DNA of 64,000 bases, taken from positions 744,001 through 808,000 of the forward strand of contig NZ_CP134062.1 of the NCBI RefSeq assembly GCF_031583025.1. Reading direction: 5' to 3'. The translations under genes were made by a program, and so were the position numbers. Below, in pieces: positions 26,765 to 35,740 of this stretch (the stretch's first letter is position 1; every line of letters begins with the position of its first letter). The notes beneath the pieces are model-generated. The model saw nothing but the letters and a program-made list of their open reading frames with translations. It ran no database searches and was not told the origin of the DNA. This DNA comes from Mycobacterium sp. Z3061 (GTDB taxonomy: Bacteria; Actinomycetota; Actinomycetes; Mycobacteriales; Mycobacteriaceae).

Positions 26765-27965
26765 ACTGGTGCAGGAACGGCGTCATCCGGCGTAGGTAGT
26801 CCAACTGGCTCACGTGCAGCACGTGGCTGCCCGGGAACCAGTGCAGCGCGCAGTGGTCCCAGTGCTTCCACAGGGCCACCGCATGCTCCGGTGGGGCCAT
26901 CCGGTCGCCGAGACCGGTGATGATCATACGGCGGTCCTTGGACAGCAGCGGCTGATAGTTCAGCGGGCCGTGATAGGCCAGCCCGGCCTGCAACTCCTCA
27001 TTGCTGATGCTGGTCAGCCACCGGCCGAACCTGATGAACGTGCTGGCCGGGAACCACTCGTCGAACAGATCGCCGGGCGTGATGACGGGACAGTTCGGGA
27101 TGACTGCCTCGAGCCGGTCGTCGACGGAGGCGATCAGCGCCGAGGTGTACCCGCCGAGCGAGAGTCCGGTCAGCGCAATGCGTTCCACGCCGGTGCCGTG
27201 CAGATAGTCCACCACGGACCGGAAGTCGTGCACGGCCTGGGCCATCGCCTCGGCGAAACCGCTCAGCCCGCTGGCGAAGTAGCCGAAACCGCTGAACGGC
27301 GAATGCTTTTCGGCTCTTTTGCCATGAAACGGCAACGTGTACAACAACACATCGTAGCCCGAGCGGAAATACCAGGGCAGCGAGAAGAACAGGCCGTTGA
27401 AGAGATACGAGGACCCCATGAAGCCGTGGATCACGCACAGGGTGGGGCGGGGTCCGTCGTCATGGCGCCAATGTTGGGCCCGCACCACATTGTTGGCCGA
27501 CAGCGAACTCCACCGCTTGCGCATGGCAGGGTTGACCGCCCGGAAGCTGCTCGGGAACGAAATGTTGTCGATGGTGGCCAGGGCGACACGCTGCGCGAGC
27601 GGACTGGCGTGCCGGGAAACGTTTTTCGGCGGCTCCAGCGGAGCCGGGAAGGACAGGCGCGGGTCGCGCTCGGCGCCGAGTTCGGCGTAGAACCTCAGCT
27701 TGTCGCGCTCGCTGCCGGAATCACCGCGCCGCAGATTGCTGCTGACGACCACCGGCGCCACCGTGGCGGCCAGCAGCGCCGAGGCCGTGGTGCGCAGTGC
27801 GACATCGCTGATCGCCGAGGCTTCCACCACCAGGCGCTGGCGGGGAGACAGGGCAGAGCGGGCAGGCAGTCCCTCGACGCCTACGTCGCCGCCGGGTACG
27901 TCGGGAATGGGCAGGGGAGGGCTGATCGGGTCAGCGTCACCAACCAGGTCCGAAATCTCAGACAT
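26751..27965 (-). CDS. Alpha/beta hydrolase (Rv0293c-like)
   Basis: A 404-aa hydrolase of unknown substrate. The oxyanion HGFMGSS, nucleophile GLSLGGY, acid in ITGLGDRMAP and base in FPGSHVLHVS give a full triad. The N-terminal 130 residues are variable and Pro-rich. It converges on eccE3 as in M. tuberculosis; its role in ESX-3, if any, is unknown. ATG 27965 is the only sensible start. Confidence 0.5.
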   Translation of the reverse strand: MSEISDLVGDADPISPPLPIPDVPGGDVGVEGLPARSALSPRQRLVVEASAISDVALRTTASALLAATVAPVVVSSNLRRGDSGSERDKLRFYAELGAERDPRLSFPAPLEPPKNVSRHASPLAQRVALATIDNISFPSSFRAVNPAMRKRWSSLSANNVVRAQHWRHDDGPRPTLCVIHGFMGSSYLFNGLFFSLPWYFRSGYDVLLYTLPFHGKRAEKHSPFSGFGYFASGLSGFAEAMAQAVHDFRSVVDYLHGTGVERIALTGLSLGGYTSALIASVDDRLEAVIPNCPVITPGDLFDEWFPASTFIRFGRWLTSISNEELQAGLAYHGPLNYQPLLSKDRRMIITGLGDRMAPPEHAVALWKHWDHCALHWFPGSHVLHVSQLDYLRRMTPFLHQFMYD

Positions 27966-28119
27966 CCTCTTGATGGTAACGCGCTGATTGTGGCGAATGC
28001 CGGGACTTTCGACAGGCTCGTCAATAATTTGGCACCCGGTGGACGCGCATTGCGGGGCCGTCCGGTAATACGGTTTGTTGATGACACCCCCAGTTCAGGT
28101 GTCGATCAGGAGGACCGAC

Positions 28120-28902
28120 ATGTGGGATCCGGACGTCTACCTGGCTTTTGCGGATCATCGCAGCCGTCCGTTCTACGACTTGTTGTCGCGGGTGGGTGCC
28201 GACCGGGCGCGCCGGGTGGTGGACCTGGGTTGCGGCCCCGGCCACCTGACCCGGTACCTGGCCAAGCGCTGGCCGGAGGCGGTGATCGAGGCGATCGACA
28301 GCTCGCCGGAGATGGTCGCGGCGGCCCGTGAACGCGGGATCGACGCCGCCACCGGAGACCTGCGGAACTGGAAGCCGCAGCCTGACACCGACGTCGTGGT
28401 CAGCAACGCGGCGCTGCACTGGGTTCCCGAGCACTCCGACCTGCTGCTCAAGTGGGTCGGCCAGCTGCCCGGCGGATCGTGGATCGCCGTTCAGATCCCC
28501 GGCAACTTCGATACGCCGTCGCATGCCGCCGTGCGCGCGCTGGCGCGCCGCGAGCCCTACGCAAAAATCATGCGGGACATACCGTTTCGCGTGGGCGCCG
28601 TGGTGCACCCGCCCACGCATTACGCGGACCTGCTGATGGATGCCGGCTGTCGGGTCGATGCGTGGGAAACCACCTATCTGCACCAGCTGACCGGCGAGCA
28701 CCCGGTGCTGGAGTGGATCACCGGCACCGCGCTGGTGCCGGTGCGCGAGCGCCTCGACGACGACGGCTTCGACCAGTTCCGTCAGGAGCTGATTCCCCTG
28801 CTGGACGACGCCTACCCGCCCCGGGCCGACGGTACGACGATCTTCCCGTTCCGTCGGCTGTTCATCGTGGCGCAGGTCGACGGGCGCCGCTCAGCTGCCT
28901 AG
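28120..28902 (+). CDS. tam: Trans-aconitate 2-methyltransferase
   Basis: A 260-aa SAM-dependent enzyme that methylates trans-aconitate, a by-product that inhibits aconitase. Motif I is [12 protein letters not shown], the acidic loop is EAIDSSPEM, and Tam signatures are [22 protein letters not shown] and [12 protein letters not shown] 28120 follows AGGAGG at good spacing; the frame extends upstream to 28075 but without family similarity. It converges on the sulfatase gene with a 12-base overlap. Confidence 0.5.
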   Translation: MWDPDVYLAFADHRSRPFYDLLSRVGADRARRVVDLGCGPGHLTRYLAKRWPEAVIEAIDSSPEMVAAARERGIDAATGDLRNWKPQPDTDVVVSNAALHWVPEHSDLLLKWVGQLPGGSWIAVQIPGNFDTPSHAAVRALARREPYAKIMRDIPFRVGAVVHPPTHYADLLMDAGCRVDAWETTYLHQLTGEHPVLEWITGTALVPVRERLDDDGFDQFRQELIPLLDDAYPPRADGTTIFPFRRLFIVAQVDGRRSAA

Positions 28903-30288
28903 CCCGGGCTCGGCCTCTTCTTCGATGCCGCGGTCCACGGCGATCGCCGAGCGGCTGGTCGGCGTCGCGCGGTGGATCTGCAGATATGTCTCGGTGTAGC
29001 GCACCGCGATCCGGGTGCCGGCGAAGTCGGACGGAATCACGTCGCCGGTGCGCTGACGCCAATCATGCAGCCGCACGGCGAGATCGGCCGCAATGGCGTC
29101 GGAGTCCCCGGTGGCGCCATCGAGCAGATTGCTGGTCTCGGTGGGGTCGGCCTGCAGGTCATAGAGTTCGCGCTGCGGCCGCGGCGCTGTGACGTAGGGG
29201 GCTACGGCGATTCCCGAGGGGCTCTCCTCGATGTCCCACGGCAGGTCCAACAGCGGCCGCGGCACATAGTTCTCGATGTAGCTGTAGTCCTTGGTGCGGA
29301 TGGCCCGGATCGGGTCGAAGGAGTCGTGATAGGTCTTCGTGGTGTACACGTGGTCACGCACCGGCGCGATCGGCTCCGGCGCGAACAGCGCATCGGCGTG
29401 CGAGACGCCGTCGACGTCGGGAGGCACCTCGATGCCCAACAGACCCAGCAGCGTGGGCAACAGGTCCACGCCGCTGAACAACTCGTCGTACACGCGGGGC
29501 GACATGCCGAGGCCGGTCGGCGGGCGGACGATCAGCGCGATGCCGGTCCCGGCGTCATACAGCGTGGACTTCGCCCGGGGGAACGCCGGGCCGTGGTCGG
29601 TGAAGAACACCACCCAGGTGCTGGCATCCAGGCCGGTCTCGGAAAGCCGGTCCAGCAACCTCCCCACCGCTGCGTCCGCGGTGGTGATGGAGCCGTAGAA
29701 GTCGGCGAGGTCGCCGCGCACCTCGGGGGTGTCGGGCAGGTAGTCCGGCAGCTGCACGGTCGCACTGTCGGCCGGTTCGTAGCGGTCGTGGGGATAGGGC
29801 CGGTGCGTTTCGAAGAATCCGGCGGTCAGCAGGAACGGCTGGCCGGACAGGTCAGCCGCACTATCTTGCAGCCATTCCTCGACCTTCTCCACCACGTATT
29901 CGCAATACGAATTCGAGACGTCGAACTCGTCGAACCCCAGCCGCTTCGGATAGGACGTTTCGTGCTGCATCCCGAAAAGGGCCGAGTAATAGCCTGATTC
30001 GGAAAGCAACTGAGGCAGGGTGCGCACATCGGTGCGGTACTCCCAGCCGTGGTGGGCCAACCCGAGCAGGCCGTTGGTCTGCGGGTAGCGCCCGGTGAAC
30101 AGCGAACCCCGCGACGGCGAACACAGCGGCGCGGTGGCATGGGCCCGGGTGAACAGGATGCCCTCGGCGGCGAGGCGGTCCAGCCGTGGGCTCGACACAT
30201 CCGGGTGGCCGTAGACACCGAGGTAGCGCCCGAGGTCGTGCCAGTGCACGAGTAGGACATTCTGCGCAGCCGTTCCCGCGTCACCCAT
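28891..30288 (-). CDS. Type I sulfatase (Rv0296c-like)
   Basis: A 465-aa arylsulfatase-type hydrolase. The formylglycine motif [12 protein letters not shown] starts at Cys56 and is followed by the metal-site region FFTDHGPAF. No signal peptide is seen, so it is probably cytosolic. An anaerobic or FGE-type maturase must act elsewhere in the genome. The start ATG lies inside the end of the upstream oxidoreductase gene (8-base overlap), implying co-translation. In M. tuberculosis the neighbouring gene is the sulfotransferase stf0; here it is absent. Confidence 0.5.
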   Translation of the reverse strand: MGDAGTAAQNVLLVHWHDLGRYLGVYGHPDVSSPRLDRLAAEGILFTRAHATAPLCSPSRGSLFTGRYPQTNGLLGLAHHGWEYRTDVRTLPQLLSESGYYSALFGMQHETSYPKRLGFDEFDVSNSYCEYVVEKVEEWLQDSAADLSGQPFLLTAGFFETHRPYPHDRYEPADSATVQLPDYLPDTPEVRGDLADFYGSITTADAAVGRLLDRLSETGLDASTWVVFFTDHGPAFPRAKSTLYDAGTGIALIVRPPTGLGMSPRVYDELFSGVDLLPTLLGLLGIEVPPDVDGVSHADALFAPEPIAPVRDHVYTTKTYHDSFDPIRAIRTKDYSYIENYVPRPLLDLPWDIEESPSGIAVAPYVTAPRPQRELYDLQADPTETSNLLDGATGDSDAIAADLAVRLHDWRQRTGDVIPSDFAGTRIAVRYTETYLQIHRATPTSRSAIAVDRGIEEEAEPGLGS

Positions 30289-30958
30289 TCACACCGTCCC
30301 TTTCGCTTCCAGGAGTCTGCCACTGATTCTCCGAGACGAACTCCCGCAGCGGTCGCGCCGAGGTCCAGCCGTCCAACTCGAGGGCGGGCCGGTCCGGGAA
30401 CTCCGGGACCGGCCCCACACACAGAATCGCCACGGGTTCGGCACCGTCGGGCATCCCCAGCAGCGCCGCCAACCGGTGCGGGTCGAACAGGGACACCCAG
30501 CCCACGCCCAGACCCTCGCAGCGCGCCGCCAGCCAGAGGTTCTGGATCGCGCAGGAGACCGACGCGAGATCCATCTGCGGCAGCGTGCGCCGGCCGAAGA
30601 TATGCGATTCCCGGTCGTCACACAGCGCCACCACCAGTAGCTCCGCGCACTCGAGCACGCCCTCGACCTTCAGTGCCAGGAATTCGGCCTCCCGTGTACC
30701 CAGGGCCGCCCCGGTCAGCAGGCGTTCGGCGTCGACAAGCGCGTGAATACGCCGTCGCAGGTCCCGGTCGGTGATCCGGATGAAGCGCCACGGCTGCATC
30801 AGACCCACGCTGGGCGCGGCGTGCGCGGCGTGCAGCAGACGCGCCAGCACCTCCTCGGGCACACGGGCGCCCGGGGAGAAGCGGCGCATGTCCCGTCGCT
30901 CCGAAATCACGCGGTAGACGGCGCCGCGCTCGGCAGCGGTGTACGCGTGATCGGTCAT
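30281..30958 (-). CDS. bluB: BluB-like nitroreductase-family oxidoreductase (5,6-dimethylbenzimidazole synthase type)
   Basis: A 225-aa flavin enzyme of the BluB subgroup, which cannibalises FMN to make the lower ligand of vitamin B12. RRDMRRFSPG, APSVGLMQPWRFIRI and CEGLGVGWVSLFDP are typical. M. tuberculosis Rv0306 is the syntenic match. ATG 30958 begins MTDHAYTAAERG; the frame runs further upstream without similarity. It overlaps the sulfatase by 8 bases, although no shared pathway is evident. Other nitroreductases are possible, but the length and motifs favour BluB. Confidence 0.5.
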   Translation of the reverse strand: MTDHAYTAAERGAVYRVISERRDMRRFSPGARVPEEVLARLLHAAHAAPSVGLMQPWRFIRITDRDLRRRIHALVDAERLLTGAALGTREAEFLALKVEGVLECAELLVVALCDDRESHIFGRRTLPQMDLASVSCAIQNLWLAARCEGLGVGWVSLFDPHRLAALLGMPDGAEPVAILCVGPVPEFPDRPALELDGWTSARPLREFVSENQWQTPGSERDGVNG

Positions 30959-30983
30959 CCGGTCAATCGTAGAAACGCGGCGG

Positions 30984-31466
30984 TTACGGGCTGTAGGTGA
31001 CGCCCACCGCCCGGAACACGTACTCGGGTGGCACATCGAAGGACACCGATCGCCGCGGCAGGCGCGCCAGCACATCCTCGTCGATGGTGTCCTTGAAATG
31101 CAGGGAGAGGTGACCGTGGAAGCGCTCGTCAACCGCGGCCGTGTCCACGTCGACTTGCAATCCCGTCGCGGAAATCTCCGCGGTGGCCGCGCCGCCCTGC
31201 GCCTCGTCCCAGCGCACGTCCACCACCCGCCCGGCCAACTTGGGCACCACCGACAGCGTGGCCAGCACCCGCTCCTGGGTCAGCGCGAGCGAACCCACGT
31301 AACTGGCGACGCTGCCCTGGGACCGAAGGCCCGGGATGGACCCACTGAACCGCCTGGTGACCGCGACGAATTCGGCGATGTGGATCAGGCCCTCGGATTC
31401 CACCTGGGCATGTAGCTCCGCGGGCAACCTACCGACGCCGAACAATCTCCGAAGAATCACGGGCAT
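30984..31466 (-). CDS. Conserved hypothetical protein (Rv0307c-like)
   Basis: A 160-aa soluble protein without a recognised catalytic motif. Residues such as HIAEFVAVTRRFSGSIPGL and FHGHLSLHFKDTIDED are conserved-looking, and it ends in PPEYVFRAVGVTYSP. It is in the same direction as bluB with 25 bases between, so probably co-transcribed; divergent from the PAP2 gene. Function unknown. Confidence 0.5.
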   Translation of the reverse strand: MPVILRRLFGVGRLPAELHAQVESEGLIHIAEFVAVTRRFSGSIPGLRSQGSVASYVGSLALTQERVLATLSVVPKLAGRVVDVRWDEAQGGAATAEISATGLQVDVDTAAVDERFHGHLSLHFKDTIDEDVLARLPRRSVSFDVPPEYVFRAVGVTYSP

Positions 31467-31524
31467 GACGCCAGTATGGGCCGGTTTGGCGTGCGGTGCA
31501 TCGAGGCTGGTATCGATGTAGCCG

Positions 31525-32190
31525 ATGAGCAGCCCACGAATTGCCTCCCGACTTTCGTGGTCTGCCGGCCTGGTAGCGGCCGCGGTCGCGCTCTACGCCC
31601 TGCTGTGGGTGGGGCATCGGGAACACTGGGGCTGGCTGCACGCCTTCGACTGGGCGTTGCTGAACCCGGCGCACGAGATCGGCATCAAGCATGCGGGGTG
31701 GGTGCGGTTCTGGGTCGTGGTGTCATTCGTGCTGGGCCCGATTCCGCTGCGACTCCTGGGCCTGGCGGCGATGGTGTACGCGCTGGTGCGACGGCGGGTG
31801 CGGATGGGGCTGCTACTGATGGCCTGTGGACCCCTGAACGGGTTCATCACGCTGGTCGCCAAAAATCTGGCCGGGCGCCCGCGACCGGTGACCGCGCTTG
31901 TCCATGCGACCGAGACGTCGTTTCCGTCCGGGCACGCGCTGGAGGCGATGTGCAGTCTGCTGGCCCTGCTGGCTTTGTGCCTGCCGATGCTGACCAGGAG
32001 GCAGGCGCGGGTGGCCGCGATGGTGTCGGCCGCCTTCGGCGTCTTCATCGTCGGCGTGGCCCGGGTCGCGCTGAACGTGCACCACCCCTCTGACGTGATC
32101 GCCGGCTGGGCGCTGGGCTACGTGTATTTCATGTTGTGTCTCTGGGCTTTTCGGCCCGAGTCACAGCCCCGTGACTCAACTGGTTCTTAA
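31525..32190 (+). CDS. PAP2-family membrane phosphatase (Rv0308-like)
   Basis: A 221-aa integral membrane phosphatase with about six helices. The three PAP2 motifs are KNLAGRPRP, PSGH and RVALNVHHPSDV, which form the active site facing the periplasm. Possible substrates are undecaprenyl, decaprenyl or phosphatidic-type lipid phosphates. ATG 31525. A secreted YkuD-like protein follows after 43 bases, suggesting a cell-envelope unit. Confidence 0.5.
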   Translation: MSSPRIASRLSWSAGLVAAAVALYALLWVGHREHWGWLHAFDWALLNPAHEIGIKHAGWVRFWVVVSFVLGPIPLRLLGLAAMVYALVRRRVRMGLLLMACGPLNGFITLVAKNLAGRPRPVTALVHATETSFPSGHALEAMCSLLALLALCLPMLTRRQARVAAMVSAAFGVFIVGVARVALNVHHPSDVIAGWALGYVYFMLCLWAFRPESQPRDSTGS

Positions 32191-32233
32191 CCTTTACTTG
32201 ACCCTCAGCTACGGCGGGTCTGACGATTGACCC

Positions 32234-32890
32234 ATGCGCCGACTGCTCGCTCAGCTTTGTGCTGTCGTGTGCGCGTTCGTGATGGCAGCCCTGTTCGCAC
32301 CGGACGCCGGGGCCGCCGGTAATCCCTGGTTCGCGAACTCGGTCGGCAATGCGACACAGGTGGTTTCGGTGGTCTCGACCGGTGGGTCGAACGCGAAGAT
32401 GGACATCTACCAGCGCACCGCGGCCGGCTGGCAACCACTCAAAACCGGGATACCCACCCACGTCGGCTCGGCGGGCATGGCGCCGCAGGCCAAGAGCGGC
32501 TACCCGGCCACTCCGATGGGGGTGTACAGCCTGGACTCGGCGTTCGGCACCGCGCCGAATCCCGGTGGGGGACTGCCGTACACGCAGGTCGGACCGAACC
32601 ACTGGTGGAGCGGTGACGATCACAGCCCCACCTTCAACAGCATGCAGGTGTGCCAGAAAGCCCAGTGCCCCTTCAACACCGCCGACAGCGAGAATCTGCA
32701 GATCCCGCAGTACAAGCACGCTGTGGTGATGGGCGTCAACAAGAACAAGGTGCCCGGAGGCGGCGCCGCGTTCTTCTTTCACACCACCGACGGCGGGCCC
32801 ACCGAAGGCTGCGTGGCAATCGATGACGCCACGCTGGTGTCGATCATCAAATGGTTGCGGCCCGGCGCGGTCATCGCGATCGCCAAGTAG
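32234..32890 (+). CDS. Secreted YkuD/L,D-transpeptidase-like protein (Rv0309-like)
   Basis: A 218-aa exported protein. A signal peptide (MRRLLAQLCAVVCAFVMAAL, cleaved near AGA-AG at about 28) precedes a domain with YkuD-like pattern: GYPATPMGVYSLD, FFFHTTDGGPTEGCVAI with a candidate catalytic Cys near 200 and upstream His. Two further cysteines (VCQKAQC) may form a disulfide. It may cross-link or trim peptidoglycan, or be a divergent relative. The role is inferred from the fold family only. Confidence 0.5.
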   Translation: MRRLLAQLCAVVCAFVMAALFAPDAGAAGNPWFANSVGNATQVVSVVSTGGSNAKMDIYQRTAAGWQPLKTGIPTHVGSAGMAPQAKSGYPATPMGVYSLDSAFGTAPNPGGGLPYTQVGPNHWWSGDDHSPTFNSMQVCQKAQCPFNTADSENLQIPQYKHAVVMGVNKNKVPGGGAAFFFHTTDGGPTEGCVAIDDATLVSIIKWLRPGAVIAIAK

Positions 32891-32897
32891 CCGAACG

Positions 32898-33386
32898 CTA
32901 TTCGCTCACGTCGGCACGGGCGCGACCGGGCTTGACGTTGAACTTGAGATCCGCCACCGACATCGTCGCCTCGTAGGTGCGGTCGTAGCCGGTTGCGCTG
33001 ATCCGCCACCCGTCGGGGGTGCGCCGGTACTGGTCGCGGTAGAACGCCGCACCGATCAGCATGAAATTGAACTCAGCGACGATCACCCGGTCTTGCAGAT
33101 ACCAGATGCCCGAAGCGGTATCGCCGTCGACGGTGATCTCCGGGTGAGTCACCCGGTGCTCGGTGACCACGCCGGGCCCCATGGCTGAGCTCAGGTACTC
33201 AACAAGGTCCTTGCGATTGTCGAAGTGCAGTTCCTTGCCCAGCGACGAGCCGTAGGCCCCGACGATGTCCTCGGTCATCGTCTCGGCGAAGTCGTCCCAG
33301 TGCTTGGTATCCATCGCGCGCAGGTAGCGGTACTTGACTTGCTTGATCGCTTCGACATCTGCCACGGGGTATTCGGAGAGGCTCAC
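32898..33386 (-). CDS. NTF2/SnoaL-like protein (Rv0310c-like)
   Basis: A 162-aa small cone-shaped-fold protein: VKYRYLRAMDTKHWDDFAETM, then VTHPEITVDGDTASGIWYLQD. These are typical of SnoaL-like isomerase/dehydratase-fold proteins that may bind polyketide or steroid-like ligands; catalytic function is not assured. GTG 33386 (VSLSEYPVADVEAIKQ) is preferred; the upstream frame encodes a Pro/Arg/Cys-rich stretch. It converges on the YkuD gene with only 7 bases between stops. Confidence 0.5.
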   Translation of the reverse strand: MSLSEYPVADVEAIKQVKYRYLRAMDTKHWDDFAETMTEDIVGAYGSSLGKELHFDNRKDLVEYLSSAMGPGVVTEHRVTHPEITVDGDTASGIWYLQDRVIVAEFNFMLIGAAFYRDQYRRTPDGWRISATGYDRTYEATMSVADLKFNVKPGRARADVSE

Positions 33387-33609
33387 CGGCTCATTGCAGC
33401 ACACCGGGCCGGCCGCGGCGCGGGAGGGCCGGGACAAACCAGGGCCGGACTCCTGCCGGCTCGATTTGTCAATGGTGCCCAACATACCTTTTCGATGACG
33501 ACACGGCATCGACCGGATACCAATGACATTGCTGCCGAACCATATTCACCGACGCGGCGGCTAAGGTAATCCCTGGCTACCGACCCCCTATCGACGAAAG
33601 CATGGCTAT

Positions 33610-35541
33610 ATGTACGACCCGCTGGGGTTGTCGATCGGGACCATGAACCTGGTTGCGGCGGCGAGCGGAAGTTCTCCGGTCATCCGTCGCGCTGTGCTCA
33701 CCCTGTATCCGCACTGCGCCCCGAAACTTGGTGTGTTCGGCGAGAATTCGGCCGACCCCGGCACTCTGATGAGTGCCTTTGTGGAACGAATCGGCGATTC
33801 GGTCGCGCTGATCTCGCCGGACGGATCCGCGCATGACCCGGACCTGCTGACGGTCGAGGCCCTGGACGCGATGGTGGTTGCCGCCGGCGCGGATGCGAGT
33901 TCCGCCGACATCACGATTGCCGTTCCCGCACACTGGAAACCGGGTTCGGTGCAGGCGTTGCGCAATGCACTGCGCACCCATGTCGGGTTCGTCCGCAGCG
34001 GCCTGCCGCCGCGCCTGGTCCCGGACGCGATCGCGGCGTTGACGGCGGTGAACGCCGAAGTGGGTGTTCCCACCGGGGGGGTGGTGGGGTTGCTCGACTT
34101 CGGCGGCTCCGGCACCTATGTCACCCTGCTGGAAACCAAGGACGAGTTCGAACCCGTCAGCGCCACAATGCGTTACGACGATTTCTCGGGAAACCAGATC
34201 GACCAGGCGTTGCTGCTACACGTGATCGAAGAACTCGGTCACACGGACATCGATGCGACCGGCACCGCCACGCTGGGTCAGCTCGGCACGCTGCGGGAGC
34301 AGTGCCGGGAGGCCAAGGAGCGATTGTCCACCGATGCCGTCACCGAACTGGCGGCAGAGCTCTCGGGCACCAGCATCGCGCTGGAACTCACCCGGGAGAA
34401 GTTCGACGATCTGATCGCCGACCGGCTGACCGGTCTCATCTACGCCTTCGACGACATGCTGGCGCGCAACAATTCGAGTTTCGCCGACCTGGCAGCGGTG
34501 GTGACCGTCGGTGGCGGCGCCAGCATTCCGCTTGTCAGCCAACGTCTTTCGTTCCACACCCGGTTGCCGGTGCTGACCGCGTCCGATCCGGTGAGCGCTG
34601 CTGCCAAGGGTGCGTTGCTGCTGGCGACCCGCAGTGAGCTGATGGACCTTCGGACCCGCACCTCCGTCGGGCTGCTGGTCGGCGGGGCTCACGCGGCCGG
34701 AGCGTCCGGCGTCGGCGTCATCGACCTGCCTGCCGGGGACGTGCTGGTGATCGACCAGGACGCGCTGACCGACCGCGAACTGGCCTGGTCGCAAACCGAG
34801 TTCCCCGAGGTGCCGACCCGCTTCGAGGGCGACTCCTACAACGAAGACGGCCCGTGCTTCTCGATGCGGCTCAACATCATCGACCCCCCGAAGGCGCCGA
34901 AGCGCCGCATCCGGGTGTCGCAGCTGCTGATCGGCCTGTGCGCCGCGGTCGCGATGACCGCCGTCGGCGGGGTGGCGATCACGCTGACCGCCGTTGAGCA
35001 GCGTCACACCCACCATCCCGCTCCGATCGTGCCCAGCGTCGCGCCACCACCGGTGTCGCCCAGCGCCAAGTTGCCGAACCCGATTCCGACCAGTCCGGCG
35101 GCACCCAGTCCGCTGCCGCCGCCGCCCAGCGAGGCGATGGCGCCCAGCGCGGCAGCGCCCACCAGCGTCGAGACACCCCCGCCCCCACCCCCATCACCGC
35201 CGCCGCCACCGTCGCCATCGCCCGCGCTCACCACGACGAGGCCGGCCCCCGTCACCACCACACACCCCCCGGCCGCAACTACGACGCCGGTCACCTCCGA
35301 GCCGCCGTCCCCCACCGAGCCGCCCAGCGCGGCGGAGGCGCCCAGTGCGGCGGAGACACCGGCCACGTCGGAACCGCCGCCGGTGAAGATGACGACCCAG
35401 TGGTTGCACGTCCCGCTGCTCCCGCTGCCGATACCGATCCAGGTGCCGGCCAACCAGGTGCCGGCCAACCAGGCACCGGTTAACCAGGCACCGGCCAACG
35501 TCAACCCGCAGAACCCCTTCTCCTCACCCGGAGGCCCCTGA
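33610..35541 (+). CDS. Hsp70-fold membrane protein with proline-rich tail (Rv0312-like)
   Basis: A 643-aa protein. The N-terminal 400 residues have an actin/Hsp70-like ATPase fold (GLLDFGGSGTYVTLL phosphate-loop-like segment, VVTVGGGASIPLVSQRL adenosine-like motif). One membrane helix at about 438-460 (LLIGLCAAVAMTAVGGVAITL) follows. The exported tail of about 180 residues is Pro/Ser/Thr-rich and ends with the motif WLHVPLLPLPIPIQVP and four QxPxN repeats. It resembles a DnaK-derived envelope sensor or anchor, but the function is unknown. A second, shorter protein of the same design follows downstream. Confidence 0.5.
   Translation: MYDPLGLSIGTMNLVAAASGSSPVIRRAVLTLYPHCAPKLGVFGENSADPGTLMSAFVERIGDSVALISPDGSAHDPDLLTVEALDAMVVAAGADASSADITIAVPAHWKPGSVQALRNALRTHVGFVRSGLPPRLVPDAIAALTAVNAEVGVPTGGVVGLLDFGGSGTYVTLLETKDEFEPVSATMRYDDFSGNQIDQALLLHVIEELGHTDIDATGTATLGQLGTLREQCREAKERLSTDAVTELAAELSGTSIALELTREKFDDLIADRLTGLIYAFDDMLARNNSSFADLAAVVTVGGGASIPLVSQRLSFHTRLPVLTASDPVSAAAKGALLLATRSELMDLRTRTSVGLLVGGAHAAGASGVGVIDLPAGDVLVIDQDALTDRELAWSQTEFPEVPTRFEGDSYNEDGPCFSMRLNIIDPPKAPKRRIRVSQLLIGLCAAVAMTAVGGVAITLTAVEQRHTHHPAPIVPSVAPPPVSPSAKLPNPIPTSPAAPSPLPPPPSEAMAPSAAAPTSVETPPPPPPSPPPPPSPSPALTTTRPAPVTTTHPPAATTTPVTSEPPSPTEPPSAAEAPSAAETPATSEPPPVKMTTQWLHVPLLPLPIPIQVPANQVPANQAPVNQAPANVNPQNPFSSPGGP
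35440..35499 (+). repeat. Four 15-bp tandem repeats in the proline-rich tail
   Basis: Four consecutive units of the form caggtgccggccaac (units 3 and 4 begin caggcaccgg) encode QVPAN, QVPAN, QAPVN and QAPAN. They lie just after the PIPI motif of the Hsp70-like protein. In-frame copy-number variation between strains is likely. Confidence 0.5.
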
Positions 35542-35557
35542 CCGGCGATTCACATTT

Positions 35558-35577
35558 GAGCTTCCTAGGAATTGCTC
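35558..35577. terminator. Inverted repeat after the Hsp70-like gene
   Basis: The palindrome ttcctaggaa (35562-35571) is flanked by gagc and gctc, 17 bases after the stop codon. It could be a weak terminator of the upstream gene or an operator for the next gene; position and symmetry are the only evidence. Confidence 0.5.
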
Positions 35578-35740
35578 CCTACCTCGATGTGCGCGAGTAG
35601 GGTTTCAGCTGGCAAACTGCATACAGGCCAGCTGAATCGGTCGCTCCAGCAGTGGGGCGGATATTTTGTCGACGGCGGCCCGGGCGGTGGGCCGGTCCGC
35701 CCAGACCCCGTGGCTAGCTCGCACATGGCTTGGAGGGGTT

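Noticed and set aside
33530-33560. gaaccatattcacc as a further Zur-type site before the Hsp70-like gene
   Set aside because: The TGA-N9-TCA frame is not met; only the right half resembles the box.
35558-35577. The 10-mer gagcttccta shared with the palindrome at 11810-11843 as a common regulator site
   Set aside because: Only two copies were noticed and the flanks differ. A chance match is possible, so it is mentioned but not claimed as a regulon.
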